Below, in pieces: positions 1 to 11,170 of a DNA stretch of 64,000 bases. The notes beneath the pieces were generated by a model. It made no database searches and had not been told where the DNA came from. It saw only the letters and a program-made list of their open reading frames with translations. The stretch covers positions 12,281,193 to 12,345,192 of the forward strand of contig JAGTTD010000009.1 of the NCBI GenBank assembly GCA_018398585.1, written 5' to 3'. How positions within the stretch are numbered: position 1 is the stretch's first letter; the number at the start of each line of letters is the position of its first letter. The translations under genes and the position numbers were made by a program. The DNA comes from Simmondsia chinensis (taxonomy: Eukaryota; Streptophyta; Magnoliopsida; Caryophyllales; Simmondsiaceae).

Positions 1-510
1 TTACTTCTTAGCATTTACCATATACGTGGTTGTTCAGACAGATTTCCTTGAGTACATGCGGGATAAGCCTCTTATGAGAAGAAGATTGAACAAGTGAAGC
101 ATTTCTCTACTTTAGTTTGAAATGGTATATGTGTCGCAAAAGTTAGTCAAAGGCCAAGCCTTAGCCGACGTTTTAGCTGACCATCCAATCATTTATATTA
201 GCTTGAGCCAAATCACTCCTAGTGGTAGAGGCGGTCCCTTAGATGCTATATTTTGATGGATCAAAGACCAATTGAAGCGCTAGAGTTGGGATTATGATTG
301 AATCCTGTGTCAGGATTATCACCAAGTTAGCTATCACCTTTGTTGACAAGTGCTCCAACAACATGGTAGAGTATGAGGCATTGATCATATGCCAACAAAC
401 TCTCTTGGAAATGCAAGTCCCTAATGTTATCATTAGAGGAGATTCACAGTTGGTCATTTGCCAATATAAAAGGGGAGTTTCAGAGTTTAACCAATACCTT
501 AATTAAGTAT
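1..510 (+). pseudogene. Ty3/gypsy (Tat-like) RNase H region, decayed
   Basis: Remnant of a retrotransposon pol gene read left to right across several frames. At about 127-190 the translation gives YVSQKLVKGQALADVLADHP, which matches the link after reverse transcriptase and RNase H in plant gypsy polyproteins. At 236-505 a second, archaeal-type RNase H follows: YFDGSK (first catalytic Asp), NNMVEYEAL (Glu) and IIRGDSQLVI (second Asp). Two RNase H modules in series are typical of the Tat/Ogre lineage. Stops and frame changes interrupt it, so it is non-functional. The left end runs off the window. Lineage assignment is inference from motif order. Confidence 0.75.
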
Positions 511-839
511 ATCTCAATGGTGCAAGAGCTATTGAGTAAGTTTGATGATGTCCAATTTGAACACATACCTCAGGAGCAAAAACAAGGCAGCCAATAATTC
601 AGCTCAGTTAGCATGAGTGTTTAAGCTACCCAAGACAAGGTATGAAGAATACGTGGTCATTAGGACTAAGGTTGTATACCATGACATTGCATTCACTAAG
701 TCCTTCAGTTCTGAGAGTAAAGTAATTACATGTGAACGCTTGGATTACTTTGAGGCACATCAATCTATCACAAGTCAACATGAGGATTAGAGGAAGCCCT
801 TGATGGATTACTGGAAAACCTTCAGGGCTATGTCAAAGA
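511..839 (+). pseudogene. Degraded spacer between RNase H and integrase of the Tat-like relic
   Basis: No continuous frame longer than about 50 codons. Its position between recognisable RNase H and integrase pieces, with no sign of an insertion, suggests eroded pol sequence. Nothing further can be assigned. Confidence 0.4.
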
Positions 840-1099
840 TAGAAAGATGAAAATGAAAGCTCATAGATTCCATCTTGATGGTGAATTTGGAGAGTTGTAT
901 AAAGGGATGCTAGTGGGGTGCTTCTCAAGTGTTTGGATTTAGATGAACTAATGCGGGTAATGGTAGGAGCCCGTAAGGGTATCTGTGGGCCCTATTTGGC
1001 TGGCAGTAAGATACACCAGCTCATTAGACATTATGGTTATTATTGGCCATCAATGATGGATGACTATATTAAGCATGTCGAAGGATGCAGAGAATGCCA
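840..1099 (+). pseudogene. Integrase zinc-binding domain of the Tat-like relic, 5' part
   Basis: The frame from 918 reads LLKCLDLDELMRVM, GPYLAGSKIHQLIRHYGYYW and ends in HVEGCREC. This is the His-His-Cys-Cys zinc domain that begins retroviral-type integrases (paired His, a GYYWP-like core, then C-x2-C). It stops abruptly at 1099, where an LTR element is inserted inside the final C-x2-C box. The same reading frame resumes at 6761 immediately after the target duplication, which shows that the interruption is an insertion and not a deletion. Confidence 0.8.
1095..1099. repeat. Target-site duplication TGCCA, left copy
   Basis: The five bases TGCCA directly precede the left LTR. The identical five bases follow the right LTR at 6761-6765. 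A 5-bp duplication is normal for plant LTR retrotransposons. Confidence 0.9.
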
Positions 1100-1771
1100 T
1101 GTTGATGTATTTTCAAAATATATGTGATGAATAAATTGTTATAGATTGTTCCATACCTGATTTTTAAGTATTTTCTACTTGCATGGGGTGTGTGTTGACA
1201 CACAAGGCCAGTGTGTCGATACACAATCCTACAAAACTGGAAAAATTCAACTGTGTGTCGACACACAGGGCCCATGTGCCGACACACATATCTTACAGAA
1301 TTACAGTAATGTTGTGATAGGTTTGCAAAGTCTTATAAACATTATTTTCTTATATATTTTCCCCTGATTTTTTGGAGAAGACAGATGAAAGATGTTTGCT
1401 TGCAAGTATTGTGAAATATTAAAAAGGAAGTGTCACTTCATGAAGGGACGTGTCCCTTCATGAAGAGACACTTGCAAACTACAAAATAATTCCTTTGTTA
1501 TCATGTTTAGAGAGATGAGATTATGAAAAATAATTGCAAGAAATATTTGAATGAATTCATAAGAAAGTGTTGTGAAAGTCTTGAAAAACTTCATTCTCAT
1601 TTATCTCAATCTATCTCTCCTCTTACACATCTTCACATCATTTTTGGTTGTTGTTATATCCCCGAGGATATTTCGTACTCCGAAATAAGCTTAAGGAAAG
1701 TGATTACACATCCTTGACACCTAAAATCGTTTGGTTACCCGGTTCCCGGTTTGTTGGGAAATTCTCCAACA
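1100..1771. repeat. Left LTR of the non-autonomous element
   Basis: 672 bp, starting TGTTG and ending CAACA, a perfect terminal inverted repeat. It aligns end to end with 6087-6760. It holds four copies of a TGTGTYGACACA-like palindrome (about 1189-1290), a 44-nt hairpin (1429-1472), and a paired motif ATCCCCGAGGAT/CTCCGAAATAAG near the right edge. Confidence 0.9.
1429..1472. other. Imperfect palindrome (hairpin) in left LTR
   Basis: Outer arms AGTGTC/GACACT and inner arms TTCATGAAGGGAC/GTCCCTTCATGAA can fold into a stem of 19 pairs with one two-base mismatch (AC against GA) and almost no loop. The other LTR has the same structure at 6418-6461. Confidence 0.85.
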
Positions 1772-4700
1772 ATCTTAAGGCTTACATTCGTTAATTGATA
1801 TGGCTTCTTCACTCTGCATGCTTTGGTGGCAAGTTTGTGAGATTGGATAAAGTACTAAGAGACAAATGGGACTTTTTCTTGGATCTTTCACTTATATGAA
1901 TTGCAAAAGATCACGGTATGTTTTCTTAATCAAATATATATGAAAATCGTAAAGTTTTAAGTTGCCTAAGATTAGTTGCATTATGTTATTCATGATGTAA
2001 TTTCCCTAATCATGAAATTCTAAGATTGATATCTTAAAACTTGATCAAGAGATTACAAATTCTGAGATTCTAAGATTGATATCATAAGACAAATGAGAAT
2101 TTGTGTTTGTGCATTGTTATTTAAGCACATAATTAATTTGCACATGGTTTCATAACCAATTCAAGAATTCATGATGATTTTCAATGGAGGCATTATTTTG
2201 ATGTGGTTTGAATCATGAAGTTTTCATCAATTGATTTTCATGCAAACATGAATTTGATCAAATGATGAGCGTAATTATAATTTTACATGTAAGAAGAAGA
2301 AGTAACAAAAGTGTAAATTGAAAATCACAAGAAAAAAAATGATATATGAAATTTAATTGAATGTTTTTGTATCATATTGATTTACAGAAAGAGAAAATCG
2401 AAAATCAGAAAAGGAAAAAAAAAAAAAAAAAAAGGAGGGGGGGGGGGGGGGGGGGGCGCGGCGGTGAAGGGAGAAGAAGAAGAAACAAAAACTGGAAAAA
2501 AAATGGATTAATGTGAGGCATGATAACTGCCTGTTGGGTTTCAAACCCAGAACCTGCCCAAGCTGGTGTACAATTCTTACCCACATGACTACATGGTCCT
2601 TTGTTTATTATTTAACAAAGAATATTTTTATTTCAATATTAAATGAAATAAGACAGATAAATATTGCTTGGGCTTAGATTCGAACCAGCACGCTCAAGGA
2701 AAGATGCATGGGTAGTTACCACCAGTCTACAAGCCAAGTTTAACGTCACTAAATCAAGAAAATAAATTATGTATTAAGTTTTGAATTTTGGGGAGGTAAA
2801 ACGATAATAAATATAATGATGTAAATCTGATTATGACAGTTTAAACTATTGATAAATAAATTGAAAATTAATTATTTTTTATGAGGAGATGATAGTTTTT
2901 ATGAGCAAATTATGAAGACGCGATTGTTATACATTGATAATACTGAAAAACCTTATTTTAGGTGATTGTTGAAACCAAGCATTAAGATGATGCTAAAAAT
3001 GAAAACCTTGTTTCGAGTGGTTGTTAGAATCAAACGCCGAGACGATTCCAAAACTAATAATAATAATAATAATTGAATTGTTCTATTCTAAGCAATGCGT
3101 TTGTATACCATGATTATAAATCTTAAAGAATTATAATGGTTGAAACAAAGTATAAGTTATACATTATGTATAGTAAATTTATTGTTGTATGAATTTGTAC
3201 TATGACTAATTAAGTTGAGGTTTAATGCATGTATGCATGATTAATGCATGTATGCATGATTAATGCAATCATAAAATTTGCGGTTTTAATTTGTAAACAT
3301 AAATATTTTATGTTTACTTAGTGAACCCGAAAGTGACTTGAATTTGAGTGAAATTTAAATTATGTATCAGGACAAAATTATGTGACATTTGATGTTATAT
3401 GAAGATTGGATCATGAAAGGAAATGGTTATAACAAATGCTTATTTGCGCATTTGGAGTATATAATTTGAGTAAAAGAAATTGAATCATGAAAGGCAATGC
3501 TTATATGATCATCATTATGAAAAGAATCTGAGTATAAGTATTTATATATATTAATGGAGTTATAATGTTAATGCATGTTAGTTAATATAACTAATACATG
3601 CATGTCCATAGATATGAAAGAATAAGCATGGGTGTTACTGTGGTTGTATGATTAATGCTTATATACATGTTGATACAATTATGAATGTAGGATTTCATTA
3701 AATTGAAGCTGATGCTTCATAGAAATGCTTTGTGTAACCATATATGTCAATGTGGTTATGAGGTTAATATGATCATGGACATTAATATGATTATGAATTT
3801 TACAACTTTTTTACTTATGAACATGAATGCCTTTGTTTGGCTGATAAAATGAAAGTGATGTGAATTTGAATATATTTAGTGGATCATAAAGTATATGGTT
3901 ATTTTACATATGTTGATTCCTAATGTGACTGATATAAAGAAATTGAAATTAAAGTTCATGATTAAGGATCATGAAAGAAGTTGTATAAAAGCACATGGAA
4001 ATAATGATTCGTAATTTCATAATTGACCATATATCTCAAGTGGGTTTTCCAATGTTATTGGATGTAATGTTTCAATGAAAACCGGCATGCGTGTAAAAAT
4101 TTTGGTACTCATCATGACTAATGGGGTTGAAGCAAACCTTATTTGCACTTTAAGGACATATGTAAATGATGATCGGGTAGTCGGTTATAATGAAGTGCAT
4201 TTATCTAATGAATGTTAAAATACTCAAATTGAGTGATAGTTATATGCAATTGTTGCATAGTAAATAAGACTTTTTGTGTGATGTTAAATTCACATGTTAG
4301 AATGTTGTTAGGCATCAAAATGACAAATTCAAAAAGTATATAAATATTGACTTCTGATGACTATTTTATTACCCATGAATTTTTTATAAATATAAATGGC
4401 AAGTAAATTCATATGACTAAATTATGGGTGAATTGAACATCTTAAGATACAAATGTCAATGAGTACACAGAAAGTGACTTCAAGCCTTTCATTAATCTTA
4501 AATAATGCAATGTGATAATGTGAATTAAAGTATATTATGATAAAAATTATGTTTGAGGGAATATTCCTGAAAAGATTCTAGAACTTTGAAAGAGTAAAAG
4601 AGTGTGAAAGGAGAAGTCCTAAAGATTGGACTTGTATATTTCTAGATGAATGAACTAGAAATAAAATGAATGTCAAAGTTCAATACTGTTGTGTCATGAA

Positions 4701-6086
4701 ATGTACTCTGATGATGAGATCATGAAGTTTTGCAATGTTGCCTTCTGAAAGAGGTAATTAATGAATCCAAAAAGTGCATATGACTAGTTTAACAATGACA
4801 AAGGATTTGTTGTATATATGTACGTTGATTACATGTTGAAATTTGGTATGAATGTTTAGAACCAAATGAAAGTGCTTCAATAGTATAATTGGAATTTGAA
4901 AAGGTTAGACGTAGCCTTTATTTTTGGATAGCTAAGTGTATATAATTAGCTATGTAAGTAAAGCTTACTGGCATGTGGTACATAAGGTACGGGAATGACC
5001 ATGAATTATGATGTTACTTTAATGAGTACTCTTCCATTTAGAAGAATATTGGGATACTAGTTGTATCTCCAATAAGGAAAACTACGCTTCTAAAAGTGAG
5101 TGGGTGTTGCTACGTGGTGGGGATGTTATTCCTTGAATTTCAAGAAACAAACACGTATTATTAACTCCACCGTGTTTATAAAGTTTATTACTTTGTTTTT
5201 TGCTTGTAAAGAAACATAATGATTAAAGGATCTTGTGTTTAAGATTCCTTTGTGTCCTAAGTCAATATTGACTATTTCTATCCATTGTGGCAATGAGATG
5301 TGCTTTCAAATGCATAAGAGTGAGATGTATCACTGAAAGTCTAGACACATTAGTGTCAAATATTGTTAAGTGAAATAACTTATGAATCATTTAGTGATCA
5401 TTGTGGAGTTTGAAAATGTGAGTTAGAATCTATCTGATCTCTTATTTAAAAACACGAGACTTGATAACAAATAAATAAATAAATGGTGTGGAACCTATCA
5501 TTATTAGTCACCCAAGATAGGCCCTCAACTCGACGCCTAGTATAATGCTAGGTCTCAAGTTCAATGAGAGAGACTTATCATTCATGTGAGTACAAGCACT
5601 AAATGAGAATTTCCATCCCGTGTGTGTAGTGCTTGGTACCTGTGTCAGAGATACTAAGAGGATAAGCAATGCTCTTAATGAACCTGATTTTTAATCTCTT
5701 ATTGAATGTCGCGTCGCAGGGACATGATCAATGAGGTCCACCTTAGTGAGTGTTGAAGTTTGGCCGCTTCAAAGGAGTGATTTTTTACTAAGGGTTTAGG
5801 CTTGAAACACTCACGAATGGGACAGGACACAAAGCCATAAATGTGTCGATCTAGGAGTCGTAGGGTGTATACGGGGAGACGCCTTGTGCGTGATTAGATA
5901 GTTGGTTAGTCAAATGGGTTGTGTGGTTCAAAGCTTGGTCTACCATTTTCGATCCAATTAAATATATGGTCTTTTCACAAGCTTGGGTTTCAATCGAAAG
6001 ACACCCTCGTTGACGCACAATAAGGCATCCTTTAATTTCAGATGTTATTATTAGAGAATGATGGTATTTTGAAAACGGTGTGGGAA
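1772..6086. other. Coding-free interior of the non-autonomous LTR element
   Basis: AT-rich sequence with stops in all frames. Visible structure is limited to a poly-A/poly-G tract (2415-2456), two tRNA-like B-box motifs on the minus strand near 2540 and 2680, and a short tandem repeat of TTAATGCATGTATGCATGA around 3220-3265. I see no gene. Confidence 0.7.
2415..2456. repeat. Poly-A (19) followed by poly-G (20) tract
   Basis: 19 consecutive A at 2415-2433, then GGA, then 20 consecutive G at 2437-2456. It lies inside the LTR element. Long pure G runs are rare and prone to slippage and to sequencing error. Confidence 0.95.
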
Positions 6087-6760
6087 TTTTGGTATATTTT
6101 CAAAATATATGTGATGAATAAAGTGTTAGAGATTGTCCCCTACTTGGTTTTTAAGTATTTTTTACTTGTATGGGGTGTGTGTTGACACATAGGGCCCTGT
6201 GTGTCAATAAATAATCCTACAAAATTGGAAAAATTCAACTGTGTGTTGACACACATGGCCCTTGTGTCGACACACAGATCTTAAAGAATTACAGTAACAT
6301 TTTTTAATAAGTTTGAGACGTCTTCTAAACCTTATTTTCTTATATATTTTCCTTGGTTTTTTGAAGAAGACGGATGAACAGTATTTGCTTACAAGTATTG
6401 TGAAATATTAAAAAGGAAGTGTCACTTCATGAAGGGATGTCTCCCTTCATGAAGAGACACTTGCAAACTATAAATAACCCATTTGTTATCATGTTTAGAG
6501 AGATGAGATTGTAAAAAATAATTGCAAGAAACACTTGAATGAATACATAAGAAAGTGTTGTGAAAGTCTTAAAAAACTTCATTCTCATTTATCTCATTCT
6601 ATCTCTCCTCTTACATATCTTCACTTCATGTTTTGTTGTTGGTGTATCCCTGAGGATATTTTGTACCCTGTAATAAGCCTTAAATAAAGTGATTACACAG
6701 CCTCGATACCTGAGATCGCTTGGTTATCTGATTCCCGATTTATTGGGAAATTCTTCAATA
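6087..6760. repeat. Right LTR of the non-autonomous element
   Basis: 674 bp, aligned with 1100-1771 across its full length. Its ends have decayed to TTTTG and CAATA. It keeps the SalI-like TGTGTYGACACA palindromes and the hairpin. The many substitutions relative to the left LTR indicate an old insertion. Confidence 0.9.
6418..6461. other. Imperfect palindrome (hairpin) in right LTR
   Basis: Same architecture as 1429-1472: outer AGTGTC/GACACT, inner TTCATGAAGGGA/TCCCTTCATGAA. The substitutions relative to the left copy fall at the tip, so the stem is preserved. Confidence 0.85.
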
Positions 6761-6877
6761 TGCCAAATTGAGAGACATATTCAACAAAATTCATATTTCC
6801 TTAATAATATTGAGAAGTACATGTCTTGTACAAAAATAAGGCAAGTAAGCTACTTGTATGGCCAAAATCTTCTTTAA
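6761..6877 (+). pseudogene. Integrase of the Tat-like relic, continuation after insertion
   Basis: Starts with the duplicated TGCCA and reads CQIERHIQQN, the usual continuation after the C-x2-C box of plant gypsy integrases. It decays within about 40 codons. The catalytic D,D,E core is not seen, so most of the integrase is lost. Confidence 0.65.
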
Positions 6878-6879
6878 AA

Positions 6880-9447
6880 GCTTCAAAAAAGTTTAGTCCT
6901 AATTCTAACTAAGTTCTATAGCTAACAACTGGCTAGCAGCTTCGATCAACTGCTTGTCCAAGGAGAGTACCATCTTTAAGGGCTTGATTGGTTCTTTGAG
7001 CCTCTACAATGGATTGCTCAAGCTCTCCAACTCTTGAGCTCTAAGCAGTGTGTTGCTGCTCAAGAGAAGACAGTCTTTTTTTGAGCTGACTCAACTTCTC
7101 CTCTAGGTGATGGGTTTCATCCTCTAATCCTTTAATATCTTCTGACTGCTGACTCTGAACTTCCCTAGCTGCTTGGAAGCTGAACGCCTTAAGTCATTGA
7201 CAGCGTCTTTGCAATGCCTCCGCTTATGAAAGAATGGCGGATCTCCTGGTTGGTTTTGGTAAACACCTTCTCTAGTGCCTCAAGATCTTTAGTAATGGCA
7301 GGGGCTACCTTGAGATCTTCCTTCAAGACCTTCACCAGGGAGATAGCTCCTTGTTATGTGGCATTCTCAACCAAAGCAAGGATAGGGAGGTGTGTCATTT
7401 CCCTCAGTCTTCAAAATTTTGGGGATTCTTGGTCCAACTGCTTAAAGGTCAGTCTCCCACTTGCTCCTAATTTCTCTACATGAGATGTAATCCTCTCTAA
7501 GAAAAAAGAACGGGTGACCCTTGATGGTGTAACCTAAAAGGTACAACATCAGAAAATCAGATCAGGTCCTAACTTTGGGGATAAACAAGAATGAGAAAGG
7601 ACTAATTTTTACCCCTAAGACTTCAGCTGGGAGGATAGGAGGCACTTCCACTAGAAACTTCGGCCAATGGACTGACTTCCTCAAGGGGACCTTCTAAAAA
7701 AGCAATGCTTGTTTGTCAAAACTACCTAATGGTTTTAACATTAAGGATTCATGAGCTAGCAGAAGAGGTCATAACTTTGCGAATCTCTTCAATGGTTATG
7801 GAGGGAATTCCTAGAAGAAGGAATGGAGCTTGCACATGACCTTGGTTTAGAGGGACTGGAAGTAAAGCTTCTCGGGTTTGTTCACTTACAAGTGGCTCTT
7901 AAGCTAAGATGGCAATATCTCTTTCTTCAGTGCTTAAGGTCAGTGATTTAATTTCTTGAAGGGTTGGAGAATCTAGAATTTCCACAATGACTGGGGCTGT
8001 TACATCCTATGGTTTTGCAAGGCTAAATTAGAGCAACTTTGGCAAAAGATGAACGAAGGAAAAACCAACTAAGAAAGGTCAATAGCTCTGGTTGAGGGAT
8101 CTTGGCTCTTCTCGGTCTCACCAGCTATGAGAAGGGTACTTCTTCGTCATCTTCTTCTTCTTCTGCCGGAATGGCTCTAGATGGGAGAGCAGGGGAAGCA
8201 TCTCTCCTTTTTCTTTTCTTTGAGCCACCAACTTCAAGGGCTGGTAGAGAAGTTCCTAGAGGGGATTCCTCTAGCAACATTCTGGTAACACTGAAGGTGC
8301 TCCTAAGCATTTCCTAAGAAACTGTGGCTGTAAGAAAGAAAAAGGATCAATCTTTGTTCAAGCCAAGGACAAAACTAAAGTCCACTTTAGAGATGGCTGT
8401 TCACTTAGCAATGCCTTCTTCGGGGTCTACCTAATGCTGGTTGGCTGAGCTCCCCTTGAGCTAGGAGCTGCAAGCTCAAGTGAAGACATTAAATACTTCA
8501 TGGCGCCTCTGGGCTGCAAGGAAGATCAATAAGCTTGAAAGAGGCCATAAAGTGAGGTGTGGCACATGGGGAATACCTGTAAGTAACATGGTACCCACAA
8601 AGTGACTTGACCTCTTGGTTGGACTAAAAAAGTTCTTGGTACTGGGAGATCTGAATAGAGATCCTTTTATCCACTCATAGATTCTTGATCCTCAGACTTG
8701 GAAAAGGAATGTCCAGGACCATTCCAAATTTCTTAGAAAACAATCGAAGCCTATAGATCTCTACACCAGGACAAGTCTGGTGATGAAAGAAAGGATCCTA
8801 AGGGCATAAGATTGCCTGCCAGATCTTAGAATTGATGTCCATAGAGATATCATAACAAAGGTCCAGCTTCCTGAACCAATAAGGACTAATTTCCTCTGTC
8901 AGAAGGGAGTCCATTGAATCCCTATCCTACTTCGAGGAGATAGAAGTCTCTTAAGGAATTGGACAAAAGACAATCCTAAAGGTAAAAGGACCTCATATTG
9001 AGCAAACTACTCTTCATAAAAGGTGAACCCGCTCATATGTGGAGAGAAGGGGCCTTTACGGTAAAGCTCAGGCAAGTAGACTTGGGCCCATAGTTAGACC
9101 AGCCACAAGGGTCCTTCTATTTGGACGATATAGTTTTTGACTATGTGTCCCTAAGCCATCCATACAATTAGGCCAAAAACAATGGTCCTAGAGCTAGTGG
9201 ACCAGTGCTAAAGGTCAAGTTAATTTCCATCATCCTAAGGGACTTATTAGAGGAGTTAGCAAAAAGGAACTCATTCAACCAGAACATGTAAAAGCAAACC
9301 TTTGCCTTCCTTAGGCCCTCGTCCAAAGTTATGTTTTTCTATGACAAAAGCATTGACAAGAGACTCATAATTGGTGGGTAGGTCAGTCACTGAGCAAGCA
9401 GAGGCAAACGCTTCAGCCTCTTTTGAAACAAAAGAATCAAGAGGCAT
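6880..9447 (-). pseudogene. Antisense frame with plant-mobile-domain-like N-terminus and coiled coil
   Basis: Read right to left, a Met codon at 9447 opens MPLDSFVSKEAEAF. Further on, about 9290-9125, the translation gives VCFYMFWLNEFLFAN and TGPLALGPLFLA, then LYGWLRD. This resembles the plant mobile domain (PMD, aminotransferase-like) known from plant MAIN/MAIL proteins and from some transposons. Near 8310-8125 lies a basic KKRKRR stretch followed by an acidic EEEEDDEE stretch. At 7200-6930 a heptad-like EDETHHLEEKLSQLKKRLS segment looks like a coiled coil. Many stops and frame changes make it a pseudogene. It is antisense to, and downstream of, the pol relic, as is the extra antisense ORF of some Tat-lineage elements. 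Domain naming is from memory of the family and not a search. Confidence 0.5.
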
Positions 9448-9480
9448 CTCCTCTCTTCTACGGGAAAGGTCATAAAACCT

Positions 9481-9670
9481 TATGGTTCTATAACCATTTT
9501 AATTACGCATATACTACTAATGATATGCCTTGCTCCTTCTCAGCCATGTCTTCTGGAAAGGGTGCTAAATCCACCTGGTATCTTGATCCAGGTGCTACAT
9601 CACACATGACTTCGAATGAAGGTATGCTTGTAATTTTGTTTCATATATCAGTAATATACAAGTCATGATT
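9481..9670 (+). pseudogene. Copia A protease
   Basis: The translation contains STWYLDPGATSHMTSNEG. Copia aspartic proteases have WYLDSGAT(S/T)HMT here, so the catalytic D-S-G has become D-P-G. The frame stops soon after. Confidence 0.8.
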
Positions 9671-10110
9671 GGAAGTATTGAGTTGCTTAATATAGCTTGT
9701 GTTGGATCTGAACATTTGAAAACTTCACACTGCCTCTTTTAATTTATGCAATGTTTTACATGTGCCAAACTTATTTCATAATTTATTGTCCGTTCGTCAC
9801 ATATGTGCAAATAGTCATTGCTCCATAAATTTTGATGCTTCTTTTGTTTTTGTTAAGGACATCAAAATGGGGAGCAGAATCCTCAAAGCCAAGATGTACA
9901 TACTTGTTTGGTGGCTGAGCGTGTCTCTAGTGACCTTCTCCATCGTCGTTCGGGTCATCCTAATCCTTGTGTTTTGTCTATTGTTGTAAATAAGACATTT
10001 ATTTATGTTTCGCCTAAACCAATGTCCTTTTGTTCTAATTGTCAATTAGGAAAGTCATGTAGGTTACCTTTTCAATTGTCCACAAATTATACCAAAGAAC
10101 CTTGATACTT
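9671..10110 (+). pseudogene. Copia A protease tail and GAG-pre-integrase domain
   Basis: Protease-tail sequence (NLLSVRHICANSHCSINFD) is followed by LLHRRSGHPNPCVL and FCSNCQLGKSCRLPF. The latter two form the His-His-Cys-Cys zinc site that precedes copia integrases. Two frames are used, so at least one frameshift is present. The domain is otherwise well conserved. Confidence 0.8.
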
Positions 10111-10590
10111 AATACAGTCTAGTGTTAGGTCTTCTATTGATGTTTTTGTTCCTGGCAATTGGTATTGAGTTATTATTGTGGATAATTATAGTCGTTATAT
10201 GTGGCTATTTCCTATGAAGCATAGGTCTAAAGTTGTTTTTTCCACTTCATTCAAAACTTGGGCTAAGACACTGTTACAACTCAAGATTTGTTATTTTTAA
10301 AGTGATGGGAGTAAGAAATTAGATCAAAATCTTTTTTGGGATTATTTTAAAGAACATGGTATTCAATTTCATTTCTCTTCTTCGGACAATCCGCAACAAA
10401 ATGGAGTGCCGAGTGCATACATCAACATTTGGGTGAAATGGCTTGAACTACGCTTTTCCATGCTCATATGCCCCCTAAGTTATGGGTTGAAGCAGCCTAT
10501 GCTACAGTTTTGTTAATCAACCGTCTTCCTACACCACTCCTTAAAACCCTTTCTCCTTTTGAGATGTTAGTTCACAAAGTTCTTGATTAC
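10111..10590 (+). pseudogene. Copia A integrase core
   Basis: VDNYSRYMWLFPMKHRSKV corresponds to the first catalytic Asp region (usually DDFSRY), SDGSKK to the second Asp, and NPQQNGVPSAY to the NGVAER segment, in which the catalytic Glu is lost. Internal stops are present. Confidence 0.75.
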
Positions 10591-11170
10591 TCCTTCTTTT
10601 GTATGTTTGGCTCCGAATGCTATCCAAAATTTTCTCCACTATTTTAAAAATGTGTTTTTAACGGGTATGTTCTCAATTATAAACATTATCGTAGTCTTTA
10701 TCCACAAATGGGTCAGGTTTATAATAGTCATGTGGCTTTCAATGAATCTTCATTTTCCTACTCTATCTTGCTTCCTCTCTGGCATGCAGCTCGAACCATT
10801 CAAATAATTTTGTGCTTTTGGCTCTGCTTTTTAGTTTTTCCCCCCAGTAGAACTAAGGATGATCCAAATTTTAAATTCACAACCCATTCCTTGTCCACCA
10901 AACAACCCTTGTCACACATTCCTAAACATACCATCTACCATATCTCACTCCCACAATGAGTCCCATTTCTCTCACGGCTGCTGTGGCCAAATCCAACCCT
11001 TGCTCGCCCGCTCCACTGTTGCGTGCTAAAACGTCTATGGCTTCTATTGTTTATGTTGCAGCACTGCAGCAGATAGAGCTTTCTACAGCAGCACAGCAGT
11101 AAGCTATGCCTGCTAAAGATTGGTAGATAGCCTTGGCTATCCTGCCAGCAACGAGAGCAGAGGCTGCTAC
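10591..11170 (+). pseudogene. Copia A, segment between integrase and reverse transcriptase
   Basis: Contains the integrase C-terminal part (KPLSPFEML-like near 10540-10570; PSRTKDDPNF near 10850) and an Ala/Gln-rich linker near 11060-11170. No catalytic motif is expected here. The frame is broken. Confidence 0.5.

Larger units (their letters stand above)
1100..6760. mobile_element. Non-autonomous LTR retrotransposon, 5.66 kb, no coding capacity
   Basis: Two direct LTRs (1100-1771 and 6087-6760) and a perfect TGCCA duplication define a complete element. The 4.3-kb interior has no reading frame with gag or pol motifs in any frame. It therefore resembles large retrotransposon derivatives (LARDs), which depend on another element's proteins. 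No convincing tRNA primer-binding site is visible after the left LTR. A weak purine-rich stretch (6071-6086) precedes the right LTR. A related solo LTR lies at 39696-40196. Transcription orientation is not certain. Confidence 0.85.

Noticed and set aside
2528..2740. Possible tRNA genes
   Set aside because: B-box-like GGTTCGAATC is present but the T-arm does not pair and no acceptor or anticodon arm can be formed.
7214..7483. 89-codon + strand frame
   Set aside because: Antisense to the coiled-coil frame on the minus strand; no features of its own.
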